Shown here: piece by piece, positions 11,821 to 25,500 of the stretch
Layout: the number at the start of each line of letters is the position of its first letter
Numbering within the stretch: position 1 is the stretch's first letter
Assembly: GCA_947044365.1 (NCBI GenBank)
Contig: OX345636.1
Span: 5,290,001 to 5,354,000 of the forward strand
DNA length: 64,000 bases
DNA from: Petrosia ficiformis
Taxonomy: Eukaryota; Porifera; Demospongiae; Haplosclerida; Petrosiidae
Direction: 5' to 3'
The notes under the pieces: model-generated
The model's input: only the letters and a program-made list of their open reading frames with translations
The model's database searches: none
Told to the model about the DNA's origin: nothing
Made by a program: the position numbers and the translations under genes

Positions 11821-13589
11821 CTTCCTCACTGCATTGCCTTCCAGCTGGATGAATGATGTAATGAGTAGTGTCACGTGCAGAACCTCTATTGTATTATAGT
11901 GATAAGGATGAGCTTATAATTATTTAATTACTTATCTCGGTATAATTTACATTATAATTTTATAATATTTATTATTATAATTATTATCTATCCTATAGGT
12001 GGTAGAGACTGAATTAGTGATTATCATCATGACAAACATAATTATTATAGATTTTGAATTTGATACTATTTTTATCATTCAAATTACATTTTTATGACCC
12101 ATAGGGCCATCCCTATGATTGACGGGTTCGATGTATGTATGTATATAATTATTATATATATATAATTATAAATATAATTATGTTATGTTTGTGGCCACTT
12201 GCGTGTTAACGTAGTTGAGGAAGTTACGTCAAATTATTGTTACGATTTATTAATTTCCACGCCCCTCATGAATAAGTAATTATAAAATCACTTTATGATT
12301 AATTATACTCATAACAATTGACAAATTCGTTTAATATGGTGCGCTATAGAAGTGATCTCAGCTGTATTTACTGACAACTTTAATAAAGAATCAGAGATTT
12401 TCAGGGAAAACAACTTATGATAATATTTCAAACATAATTATCATAATTATTATTTTGAAAAGTAATTATAAATAAGTTCAAAATCTCAAAAAGCCTATAT
12501 ACCCTAGCCTACTGCTATATAGGTACGCCCTTGTACTGTAGTAATATATACAGATAACACACATACCTAGTATCTAGTATCATATCTAGTGTTTTTATGA
12601 CTACCAACATCTTCTAGATGGCCAAAGATTGTCGTTAAGGTAGAGAACCGGCGAGTGGCAAAACTGGCAAAATCTTCATCATATTAAGGTTGTAGTCTTT
12701 TCCGTGGGCGGATGCTACTCCAATCAGTTTCTAGTCTTGCAAGCTTCTTGCTGCATACAATCTGGTTCCATTCTGTATTTTTTGGAAGCCACACCCACCT
12801 TACACCGAGACTGCCGTTCATTGATTATTGACAGATTTACAAACACAAATCCTCGTCTACATCTGACTCACGCTCTGACAGTACTCTAAGATGGTTTAGA
12901 TCGATTAACTCTTTATCAATCAAAAATAATCCTAGAGTGGACTGGTGCTAGAAATTTTTGTAATAATTGACTGCCTCTTGACAGCCATTTTATCACATGG
13001 TCAGCAGGAGGGCCCATAATCTTTTAAGGGTGGCCAGGCCCACCCTGGCCACCCCATAGCTACGCCTATGTATAGAAATATTGATGTTGCATCATTATAC
13101 ATTTGATATTGAATCAAAAGACTAACCTCTGTTCCAGGTATTGAATCATTGGCAACTATGAAATATTATATTCACTAATTATTTAATTAAAAAAATAGTA
13201 TTAAAACAAGTATATAAATAATTTAAAAAAATTTTTTTTTTAATTAAATGAATGACTTTCAGGGATCAAAACCATAAAAGCGCATGAACAAAATTGGGAT
13301 GCCAGGTAGCTATATACCTTAGCAACAAAATTAAACAAAGTATATTATATAATTATATCAAAATAACAAGCAAAACACAAAAAAGCTATAAGGCTTGTAT
13401 ACACCCTGGCTGACTTCTTCACTTCTCTCTTCAATAGCACTAACTATTATTATTATAACTAACATTCAACACATTCCAACAATTATCCTATTGATAATCA
13501 TTACTATTCTAGTTTCCATTAAAAAAAAAATGAAAAGAAACAAGAATAATGAATGCACTAAAGTGCAGAACCCACGCTAGCTACTGCTA

Positions 13590-14095
13590 GGCTTTAGAAC
13601 AACTTTGCCTATTGCAACAGCCAGGAACACACCATTCGTATCAACACTAAGAACTCAGTAGTACATCATGAATATGCAAATTATGGGGCTAGCATGGCCA
13701 TCAGATCTCTTGAGAACTAGCGAATTTCTGGACAAAACTTCACAAATAGCTGTATAAACACTCGTTAGGACGATATACAAAGCTCAAGAAACAAAACTTC
13801 AAAGAAACAAAAGTTAGTGGTTCAGTGTTTTCTGCTGACATCAGCAAAAACGAAAAAAGTTCAAGATGGCGACAGATCGACAAGAATTTACACGGCTGTT
13901 TCTCTGCAACAAGATGAGTTCAGAACAAATCCTTTAAATGTCGGCATTATGGATATATAGCGTCTTCAACCATGTGTCAACAAATTAGTATCATCAGGTA
14001 TTTGCAAAAATTACGTGGTAATACACACAGACAGACTCAGACTCACAACCAACTACTATAAACCTCCGCCTACGCGCTCGGGTTAATAATTGTCA
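13590..14095. repeat. Interspersed repeat, copy A
   Basis: Shares long near-identical stretches with 19722-20243, for example around GAGATCTCTTGAGAACTAGC-like sequence and TTCTGCTGACATCAGC, and both end near GCTCGGGTTAATAA. Class unknown. Confidence 0.75.
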
Positions 14096-14290
14096 AAACT
14101 GCATGAAAAGAAACACGAACAAGACTGGAACAGTACCTTAGCAACAAAATTAATATAGTAACCGTACATAATTAAGTATACTTTCTTTCTTATACTCTAA
14201 CTATACTTATGTAGAGTTACATACAAGTGATTATGTTAATTTTGTTGCCAAGGTACCAACCATCCCAAACTTCTTGGCTGTGGATAGAGT

Positions 14291-14708
14291 ACCGGTACCG
14301 AAAAATTAACTCTTACAGTACCGGTACCGGTACTGAAAATTTAACCCTTGAAGTACCGGCAAAGACTAGCTTTGTTGTATATACTGCCTAGCAGCTGCCA
14401 AGAATTATGTCTAACAACAGGCCTCAACCTGTTCTGATGATAACCCTACCGATAACTAGGATAATTTCCTAAACTGGGGGGCACAGCCCCCCAGACCCCT
14501 CCCCCCCCCCCCCCCCCCTGTTTGTCAGGAACAGCATTGGTCCAACAGTGGGGATGGACTGCTATGAAGCTTCCAGTTACTTCTGGTTATAAAACGAGTT
14601 ACTTCTTGTTATAAAACATAAGTTCACTTTGTTTAGTAAAATTTTGTGCTTCTGGAACAGGTACCAGTACTTTAAGGGTTAAATTTTTGGTACTGATACT
14701 GAAACTCT
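14291..14708. repeat. ACCGGTACCG foldback repeat with homopolymer runs
   Basis: Inverted copies of GTACC/AAATTTAACCCTT words surround a C run (14498-14518); a G run follows at about 14729-14747. Probably a decayed foldback transposon. Confidence 0.5.
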
Positions 14709-15155
14709 AGCCACTCCGTTTTTTTTTGGGGGGGGGGGGGGGGGGGGATTTGATATAGGCCTATATATACTTTCTTTTTTTTTTTGAAAACGTTTCTATT
14801 ATCTATCATTTGTAGTAGCTATATAATTATATAGGGAGTTTTAACTAAAACATAGCCTTTGATTTATACTTTGTAAGGTAATGGTCATTCTTCAAATATG
14901 AATAGAAACTCAACTTAGTAGTGTGAAACATGACAACTGACTTTGGATAGTGTTATAGCTGTTCTGCATGCACTTTCTTCAAAGTGCATGAATATAATTA
15001 TAATTATAGGACGAGATTATTGGGCACATAGATTTATGTGGTATTGATTATTCAAACACAAATCAAAGAAATGTGCAATTAACACTGCAAAGATTAAATT
15101 GCTGAAATTACAAATATATTGGTTAGTACAGTTGCAATAGTAGAAATTTTAATTT

Positions 15156-15774
15156 AACCCTTAGAAGACTGATGTCACATATATGTGACATGTCACGTAT
15201 ATGTGACATTTCACCTCTACGTGGTTCAGAGTGTGTTCCTAGCATTACGAAGCACTCCTAATGCTTGTAATTGGTGTTAGGGGCAAGCCCATGAAAATGG
15301 GTAAAAAGTTGATGGTTTTTCGGCCGCCCTTTGGCCTAAATAATGAGTATGGGGGGAATTTTAAAGGGGGTGTCCTCCTGTTAATGGGGGGTTTGAAGGG
15401 GGCTGTGCCCCCTCGCCGCCCACGCAAATTGTGGTTTCAGTGACCTGCCCACACACTTTGGTGGGTACCAGAGGCATTTCCCTTGCTGTAAAACCTGAAA
15501 TTGTGGGTGTAGCTGGTACCAACATGCTGTGGGGTCATTTTGTTTGCTCCAGTTCCAGTCAAAAGAAGAAGAGCACTGCATTTGATTTAATCCTACAAAG
15601 CGCTTGGGGACTTTCGAGTCCTGGTATGCAAGTTAGTAGAAGTAGTACTCCATATCAGAAAAGGAACCAAGTTTGGGGTAAAGAAAGTGAACGGTGGCCA
15701 AAATATATGCAATAGAGTCACCAGTATTGGAAATGGGAAGAATTTTGAAAAACAAGCTCACTTAATTGGTTTTG
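15156..15774. mobile_element. piggyBac-like non-autonomous element, left end intact
   Basis: Begins TTAACCCTTAGAAGACTGA, as does the complete copy at 54755-55379, and is alignable through AAACAAGCTCA; the right inverted end is lost. Just inside are two palindromes, TGTCACATATATGTGACA and TGTCACGTATATGTGACA. Confidence 0.75.
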
Positions 15775-16473
15775 TAGGTTGTTATTACTGCATATACATA
15801 CATGTAATTATAATTGTAATTCCAAATCTTTTTTGTGCATGTAATATATATGACATTTAATACTTGTAGGCATGCATTGACAATATCCATAGCTGTACCT
15901 ACAGAACAATAACATGATTAAAAAAGGTTATTAAGTAGTTATTGACGATTTATTAGTGGGTATTATTATAACTGATAATTATAATATTATATATAATGCT
16001 GATAAAATAGAGTGCATCAAAGAAGAGTTATTTTGGCATTCTTGTGAGTCTGGGCAAACTTTAGGACGAGATCATTGATGAATTGCCAAAGCCGAGACGA
16101 AAGATCTCGCTCAATATAGAGAATGGCTAGATCATCTAACCTCTGCTGAGGCATTGTTGAGCATAAATACGTTTTCAGATGAGTTATTACCCGGGCAATG
16201 CCCGTGCCTGCCTGGGTATAAATACGCTGTATGTATAACTATTTCCAAGTAAATTGTTGTACTCATTCCCCAAATAACCACAATCACATGCCGGAAGAAG
16301 ATGGCTGGAAGTGAAGAAAGTGAGCATTTTTCTTTACATTACACACACGAACAAAAATACAACCAAACAATAATTTTTAATTTAGAAAATAATTTTGCAT
16401 GGTAGCCTTCCTTTAACTACTACATAATCGTGTTAATAATATATAGTTACAGAATGTCATGTGTGAATAGTTA

Positions 16474-16561
16474 TTACAAACGATTTCCGGCTCTTCTTCT
16501 ATTTAGGGCCTCTTCTGGGTTTGCTGGTTCTTCAAGTTCAAGTAGATAATTTTGTGGTAAT
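16474..16561 (-). CDS. Receptor exon 10: cytoplasmic tail
   Basis: 88 bases after CATAG, phase 2; joins to give QLPQNYLLELEEPANPEEAL and a basic end before TAA at 16474-16476. The tail is short; no kinase, ITAM or death domain. Confidence 0.68.
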
Positions 16562-19500
16562 CTATGTACAAGATGAAAACATTGATTACCAATATACAAC
16601 TATCTTGTGTAACTTACTGTCTCTTTTTCTTGTATCTATAAATGCAGAATACAATCAAGCCAAATATTAGAATGAAAGATAATACTCCAACTGGTACTGT
16701 AGTACAAACAATTAATAATACCCCACTATCTTCAATTACTGTCTCATTGGTTTCACTGATGGTGTTGTTATTTATCACATATGTACATAATGAATCATTG
16801 AAAGTATTAATAACAACTTCACAATTAGTATCAATGCTCAACAAGGAGTCGGACTGATTGGTTTGCATCAAATCTGGACTTGAATTGATCCAGTCTTGCA
16901 CATGACCAACTAGTATCATTCCTTCTTGGTCTCTGGTACCATAAAGCTTAGCTCTGTATGTCACACATGTAGATGACTGTTCTTCAGAACACTGGAAGTG
17001 CTCATTTACAATGTAGTTGATAGAATACTCACAGTCACATCTCTGTGTAATGGCTTCAATGATTTCACTGGTTATAGTATTCAGGTAAGTGTTATTCATA
17101 GGTTCAACCTACATTGAAGTGTAATATTTCATGATTTGTGATTAGTCTCATGAATTATAGATATAGACATGACAGTATTATCACATCATAAATTTAAAGA
17201 ATTTTACTATAAGTTACTATACTGATAGAATTATTACGCTACATTTATTAACAACCTTCTATGATTGTATATGTATCAGAGAGTATGGTAGTACATCTCC
17301 ATGTAGGCAAAAGCATATAATAGAGTGGGAGAGCATTCCACTAGAAACACAAAAGTACTTGAGTTGAGAAGGTGGTGAAAAGTACGTGCTAGAGCACAAA
17401 GTGGTGCACAAGGCCACAAACATGTTAATCACATGATTAGTGAGATATACACCTACATACAAGAATGGCGAAGCTCGAGAAAGATGTTCTATACGATAAC
17501 AGGTTATAATTAATACCTGGTCGCTCCTAGTAATGTTTGTGCACAAAGTGAAATCCAACTTTTCCTCAAGACGGTCAGATTCCTTCACAACTTTCTGGAG
17601 AAGGGCCACAAATCCCAAAGTTTTGAGAACAGTGGAAGATCACCTTCCCTAATTGCAGGGTGCTTAGAACCAGCAACTTAACTTGATAAATGAGGCGAAC
17701 ACTGAACAGAATATAGACACATGATGGTGTGGTTGCTGGATCTTCTATCTTTGTTTACAATGTAACGCCTCAGTGCTTACTTAACACGAGATGATTACGT
17801 TGCGAATAGTATTATAAAGGTGATGTACTTTTTGCAGGGTTGTGCTACACATTTATACATAAGTGCAATACTACTCTCCCTCTCTTTCTAGATCTGTTAT
17901 GTACTCTTGATGTAGGAATGGCACAGGAAAAATGGCCACCCATACATTTCAATTGCAAGTGTTGAGTTGAAATCTCTGCTTAACTAATTTTTCAGAACAT
18001 TACAAATTCATTCATCCTGAACATGTCATCAATCATTTACATGACATGTTCACTTCATTGATGTCATTTACATTTCATTGATTTAATTGTAATTGACATA
18101 TTAGTTTATATCTAACTTCACCCATTATTTCATCCACTTCTGAAGCCAGTACCGTGTACTCCATTTTGCCTACTCTACGTATACCGTATATCTTATTGAC
18201 CAAAATATTTTAACATTTTGATTTTTGACCTTATGCATAAAAAGAAATTCTGGTAAATTTTATATTAATTGTTACTTGTTAGCAGTAAAAGTAGTAGTGT
18301 ATATTATTTATATATAATTATAATAATTATTTATTATTGCTTGTTTTATTGCAAAACATCCCAAGCACCCCTAGAATGGTTACACGTTGCAAGGTCTCCT
18401 GCCGTGGTTAAGCAGCAGCAAAGAAAAATCTGTATGTCAGCTGTGCCGCCCCTCTTCTTTGTATGAGGTCAAAATTTTAAAATATTTTGGTGAATTAAAT
18501 ATATGGTATGTATATATACTGTATATCTAATTCACCAAAATGTTTTACAATGGGGAATTACTGCATAACTTTTGAGTAGGCAAACCCGGACGATTGCAAA
18601 ACAGTTAAACTTAGCAGTTGCATTAATTAAGAAAGTTAACAAATATTAATATACTATAAGCATTGGAATGCTAAGTGGGATAAAATAAAAATAGTCATTG
18701 TCTGTAGCTAGGTGAGTGAGAATAATTATCAACTCATAAATAATTATATACACAATATACTAACTTTCAATGATGAACAAGCCTTGTAATTGTGCCTATG
18801 TATATAATTATCAGGGTTTTCCCCACAGCGCGTTAGCGTGGCGCGCCGCCACGCTACTTTTTTTGGTTGATTCTAATTAAAGTCACTTGACCACGCCCCT
18901 ATGTTGCTGCGCATGCGTCGTAATTAGTACAACGTGATAAAATAACAATGGCAAAAAGACCTTGCTTGGATCAAGCTGCTGAAGAGCCTTCTGGTTGTAG
19001 TAAACACGCAGTTGGCTACAAGACTCAGTGGGAAAATTTAGACAAATCTGTGAACACCTGGTCAAGTCTTCGAAACAGGAGAATTGTTTAGATATCTTAT
19101 GTGTTTAATAGTCTTAACTAATAAATGTGTAAAACTGGAGAATTGTTTAGATGTGTGTTTACTTTTCTTAACTAATGTGTATAATGCATTATACAATTCC
19201 TTTTGCCACAACCAACTGGCGCATGCCACACACACACTTACGCGCTACTTTTATTTTCTGGGGAAAACCCTGATTATGATGTAAACATTGAAGTGGTAAT
19301 GAAATTATGACTGTACAATTTTATGATATATAACTTGCACCAGTATTTCTGTAATCTGAAAAAAATATTCCACCATTCAGAAAACACATGTTTCAAGTAT
19401 AATAAAAAACATTTTCAATGCAAATGAAAGAAGATGTAGGGACGTCAAAACCCCAAAAGTATGTGAACAAGATTGGATTGTTAACACGGGACCCAAAAAT

Positions 19501-22500
19501 TAAACAAACAACTTTCATATAAGCCTACATAAGTATAGCTCTTTCACTGTAAAAGTTAATGGTTATTTTAAACCATGTTTGGTTACATGAGTTTCAATAT
19601 TAATAATATGCTCCTGAGACTACATATATAATTATATATATATTAACTAGTACATTATGTAATAAAGAATACTACAGTAATTTAAATACACCAGATATTA
19701 TTTATTATTATAAGTACAAACAACAAATGTGCAGAACCCTCGCTAGCTTGCAAAAACAGCATGGCTTTAGAACAACTTTCCCTCAGTAACAGCCAGGAAC
19801 ACCCCCATTCAGTAGTACTCATGAATATGCAAATTATGGGGATAGCATGGCCATGAGATCTCTTGAGAACTAGCGAATTTCTGGACAAAACTTCACAAAT
19901 AGCTGTATAAACACTCGTTAGGACGATAGACAAAGCCCAAGAAATAAAGCTTCAAAGATACAAAAGTTAGTGTTTCAGTGTTTTCTGCTGACATCAGCAA
20001 AAACGATACAATTTCAAGATGGCGACAGATTGATGAGAATTTACACGTTTACACAAATCGCTTTTATTTCTTACCTGTCACTATACCAGTATTCTGCAGA
20101 TATGCTCAGAAAGCAGTAAGACCTTGCAGTTGTGGAGATCAAGCGGTAACACACAGACACAGACACAGACACAGACACAGACACAGACACACACACACAC
20201 CAGTAGACTACTATAACGTTCCGCATACGTGCTCGGGTTAATAAATTTTGTAAAACATTTGTGTATATAGATACATATATATATATATAATATACAATGG
20301 TGATGTCATCATACAATACAAAGTGCAGAACAAATATTACGACCCACAATCATGGTGTCAACATCCTTTTAGAAAGTTAACTAAGCGTTTTTACTAACTC
20401 TCCACTACCAACTTCAACACTCGTATGGTAAATAATCATTTGCTCCTTAAGAAAATACACATGTGACATTGACTATAATAAGCTGCATTGCGCTTTATGT
20501 GGAAAATCCCATCATTTGTCCATAAAAAAACAATTTTGAAACAAAGTAGCCTTTATTCCATATGGGTCATTCCGTGTCAAATCAACACCAAAAAAATATT
20601 GACCCTTATGGATTTGGATGAAACTTGGTAGTTGCATAGTATCTATTGAGACATTAACCCATGGTGAGTTTTAGGACCATACATTATATGGCTTCTGAGT
20701 TATAGCCAAACAAATTCTTCAGTTTTTGTTAATTTTTGGTTTGCCTGTTATTACTTAATCAACCATATCTTTGACTGCAATCGTCTTTATCAGCTGCAAT
20801 TGCACCATTTTGCACCTTATATAATGTTCTTTCATATGATATATCACAAGCCTATATCTGATAAAGTTAGGGTCAAAGGTCATCGTTAATGCACTTTGAC
20901 CTTTGCTGCCACAAAAACGGATGCTTCAATTACAATAATTTTTTTGGCAAATATTCTTTGGGTCTTTCTCTTTGATCACTAGAAATTTTATTTTGGGACT
21001 GCCATGGGTTTGGGAGACACATGACGGAATTCAATAGCAGATGTAATGATTTATACCAAAATTTGATACTGCATGTATTATTATAATCAATACCATACTC
21101 AAGTGATTATGTGGACAAATTATGACCCCTTGTCAGCTGTTTGAATGGGCTTCTAATAACATATCTGCGGTCTTCTTTGAGTATTCCACTACAGAAGACT
21201 ACACTGCAAAAATGAATTTGTTATTTTAACAGACCAGTTGTTATCTCAGTTGCAATTTCCAATATATATTTAGAAACACGAAATAACAGAATAAATAGCA
21301 TTTTGTCTGGTTATATTATATAGCTATATGGTCAAAAGGAATGTTATGACTACAGTCATAAATGCATATACCCAAATACACCCTACTACCATATAAAGAG
21401 GCTGTTATTGATAACTTCAAAATGAGATAATATGAAACGATTTGTTTCAAATTATTGGTTATAGTAAAAACTAATCATGCAATTAGGAATGTACATACCA
21501 ATATACACCCTACTACCATATAAAGAGGCTGTTATTGATACTTAACAAAGAGATAATATGAAATGATTTGTTTCAAATAATTGGTTTTAGTAAAAACAAT
21601 TCTTATCACTAATATTGCGATCATGAATGTATGTACCAATATACACCCTACTGCCACATGTAGAATGTACAATCATGACAGTAGTCATAACATTCCGTAT
21701 TATTATATATTTTATAGCTATAATTATTATAACCAGACAAAATGTTAATTGTACTTGTATTTCATGTTTCTAACTAGGTATTATAAATGTACATGCAACT
21801 GAGGTAACAACTGGTCTGTTAAAATAACAAATTCATTTTTACAGTGTACAAGAGGGAGCAAACACATCTTGAAGAACGATTCCAGAAACTTTGGACGATT
21901 CCTGGAACTCGTAAACTTCATTCCTTTGTCCCCATCTCAAAAGACAGAGTGAGAACCCGAGTGTTTTCATCTTCAATTATCTCTGTTTGATCTATAAATT
22001 GTTTATGTAACTTAGGTAATTATCACATTTTAATTATTCATGTGTGAGACGCTGAGTCAGCATTTGTTTTTGTTCTGTAAGGCTAGTTCAGACTAGCTCT
22101 GAACTTGCGCAACTGAGTCTTGTTTAAACCTGTTATGTATTACATCATTTCTTTGTGTACTATATAAGCAAGTATTTTTCTGTATTAGTTAGTTGTTGTA
22201 GTTGTTGTTAACAGTGTTTGCATTGTAAGAAATCAGTTTCTCTCGAGTCAATTCGTATACATAAGAGAAGTAGCTCTGCCTGAACAATCTCCAAGGAAGA
22301 AAGAGTAACTTTGTGGGAAAGTGAGCTACAAGTAGAACAAATCACTGGATTTCTCACTTGTTGCTATGATGGACAGTGGTGGGTAGCTTGTGTGCTCCAG
22401 CTTGATGCTGATAACAATGATGTAAAAGTGACCTTGCTCTATCCTCATGGGCCGTCCCTTTCATTTAATTATCGACACCTGCAAGATATTGTCAGTGTAC

Positions 22501-25500
22501 GAATATCTCAAATTTTGATTAAAGTAGACCCAAGAGCAACGACAGGTCATGTGTATACTTTAACACAAAAGGAAGGCAGAGCTGCCACAGAAAAACTTAA
22601 TATTATTATGGCAGAGAAATAACTGAACTGTCTTCTGTTTTAGTGTATCTTAACGACTGTCTTTAGCATATAATGTTGTCACACACTTAATAATAATAAT
22701 CATTTGTCAGTCAAACCATATAAACAATAATTCATGTGACAATTACCATTTTATTGACAGCAATAATGATAATCATTTTTTATTTGTGAAAAGCTCCATG
22801 TTTATGAAGGCATCATCATACTAAAAAGAGAACCAAAATGCCCACATATCAGTTGGTATGGTGTTGATTATAATGATAGTATCACATTTTGGTATAAATC
22901 ATTACATCTGCTATTGAATTCCATCATGTGTCTCCCAAACCCATGACAGTCCCAAAATAAAATTTCTTGTGATCAAAGAGAAAGACCCAAAGAATATTTG
23001 TAAAAAAAATTATTGTATTTGAAGCATCCGTTTTGCGGCAGCAAAGGTCAAAGTGCACTAAGGATGACCTTTGACCCTAACTTTATCAGATATAGGCTTG
23101 TGATATATCATATGAAAGAACATTATATAAGGTGCAAAATGGTACAATTGCAGCTGATAAAGACGATTGCAGTCAAAGATATGGTTGATTAAGTAATAAC
23201 AGGCAAACCAAAAATTAACAAAAACTGAAGAATTTGTTTGGCTATAACTCAGAAGCCATATAATGTATGGTCCTAAAACTCACCATGGGTTAATGTCTCA
23301 ATAGATACTATGCAACTACCAAGTTTCATCCAAATCCATAAGGGTCAATATTTTTTTGGTGTTGATTTGACACGGAATGACCCATATATGATATAAAATA
23401 TATATAAGCTTACATGACTTATATGTATTGGTTTAATTAATACATGATCATAATAAAGAAATAAAGTAATCTCGTGAGAATGAAAAGCATTTTGATCATT
23501 CCTAAACATTTTTCTCAGTTCATTTAGTACGAGAGAGAAGTTAGTTAGGATAAACCCTCCTAACGGTGTTATGTTAGCAATATTAATGAAGTCCACAGAA
23601 AAACAAATACTCTCTTTCCAGGCAACGAAATGAATGCAGCTTAACTTAAACTACTGACCATTCAATCAGGAGGTTCAAGCTCTAACCACTAAGCCACGCT
23701 GCCTTCCTAAAAAAAAGAGCGCCCATCAAACTGGGACTAGTTGATAGGAATGACTAAACCACATATACACACCAAGTAAGTATATAAGATCGTAGTCCTA
23801 TCAGTTGTGGGTAACCAATTAAGGTCTATTATATCCCTTAACATAAAGTGCCATCAGAATCTGCAGGGTGGTAAGTCCCACGAATCGACTGGAAAGACCA
23901 CAATTCCAAAGTGGACCTTTAAGGTAGGTGACGTACTTCATTTACCACATTTATCTCACTGACAGCTTACAAGCATTGTTCTATATACATAATTAGATAT
24001 TCATTTTCTATGAATCATATCAACAGGCAACTGTATTGTTTGCAGACATAATATATATTATACAAACATTAAACTCACTATCCATTGTAAGCATGGTGTT
24101 TCCAGTCCTATTAAATGTAATTGAAAATATTCTGAACTCAATTGATCTGTTCCTGTAAAATATAATTGAGTAAACCACCATGCCATTACAATAATACATT
24201 AATACCTGCAATTGTCAATGTTGTTGATGTATTAGTGATTGAACTATCTAAAATGTACTTATCGGAAATGTCCTCAGTTATGAATATACTACACATTAAG
24301 ACACCTTCATCTTCACTTCTTATCACTGGTGCAATTGTCAATACAGAATGGTAGCTAGTAATATTTGTAGTAGTCAATGGAGACATTTCTGAAATTTCAA
24401 ATCGTTCTTTTGAATGGACAGATAGATTACCTAATGTCCATTTAAACACAGCATGAACTGGCAGGTCTATATGTGTGTTCGTTACCATGGCAGTGCATGT
24501 ATAAAGAGCCATATCACCTGTTTGTAGAATTGACCCAGGTTCTGAAGTGCTAAGGGTAACACTTGGAGAAGGTACTATTGGTAATACAAAACAAAAAACA
24601 TAAAACAGAAAGATATTAATAATTTAATATATACACCTACTTTTCACTCTGATAGTGGTATTAGTGGTGTCACTAATGTTGTCTAACAGAGAAGGAGTTT
24701 CAAGGAATGCAGTACATATATACAGACCAGCATGGGACAGTAAGACAGGGTTAGCAGAAACCTGTAAATGTAATATTAAATCAATATTAGTAGGAGGTTC
24801 TGGATAATCGAATCCTTCCAGTTCAGAAAGCGGAATTCCATTTTCATTAGTGCAAAAGATCGACTGTTCATAGGTGAATCCAGACATCTTACTAGCACTA
24901 ATTTGTAGCATTAAATCTTCACCAGCAAAGACTGTCTCTGTACTTACTATATACATTGTTAATGCATGGGGAGGAACTGCATTCAATAAAGATAAATGAA
25001 TAATTCATAATTAAGTACTGTTTTGTTTTCAAACTTACTTAAAGCCACTATAGTAACATTGTGAAAGATTTTATTTCCATCAGAGGTTACACCAATGCAA
25101 GCATATTCTTTATTGTGTATCGTATCCGTAGTCTCTCTAATTTCATATATAATTGTTTTTCCAGGTTTCGAATCAAGTGTACCTTCATCTGAATGTATTT
25201 CAGTAATCTGGACCGTTTCACTTGTATAAGAACAGTTAATAGTTTGTGATCCACCAATAAAACTTAGTCCAAAATAATGTTGTGCTGTGGAACAAAATGT
25301 TTATAAAGATACAACAGTGTTCTGATATATATGATACCATATACAACTTATACAGACTGCAAAAACAAAATAGTTTGTACAGCTGCAAGGTTTTGGTTTG
25401 TTCAAGATACATACATCTTAAACCACAGATACTTATTACTAATTATATTCAATTATAGTTGAATCACTATAATTTCAGGGTGCTGCAGCTGTCTATATAC

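Larger units (their letters stand above)
11235..16473. other. Intergenic repeat-rich region between two convergent genes
   Basis: Holds a (TAA)n tract near 11600, a possible THAP fragment (11707-11820), an interspersed repeat (13590-14095), an ACCGGTACCG foldback (14291-14708) and a piggyBac-like repeat (15156-15774). No other coding region is convincing. Confidence 0.5.
20564..23383. mobile_element. 2.8 kb DNA transposon with ~550-base terminal inverted repeats
   Basis: Left arm 20564-21118 and right arm about 22843-23383 are complements, starting GGGTCATTCCGTGTCAAATC and ending with its complement; flanks are ATAT. The interior has exon-like segments (21846-21951 and 22311-22622). Superfamily not assigned. 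It sits in the receptor's large intron. Confidence 0.85.

Noticed and set aside
12704..12889. 61-codon frame in the intergenic region
   Set aside because: No splice signals, no domain and ordinary length for chance.
15245..15715. Open frames on both strands
   Set aside because: They lie in the piggyBac-like repeat and are not conserved in the copy at 54755-55379.
17259..17618. 119-codon minus-strand frame in the large receptor intron
   Set aside because: The first part has a donor-like end (GACCAG|GTATTA), but no acceptor, partner exon or family is recognisable.
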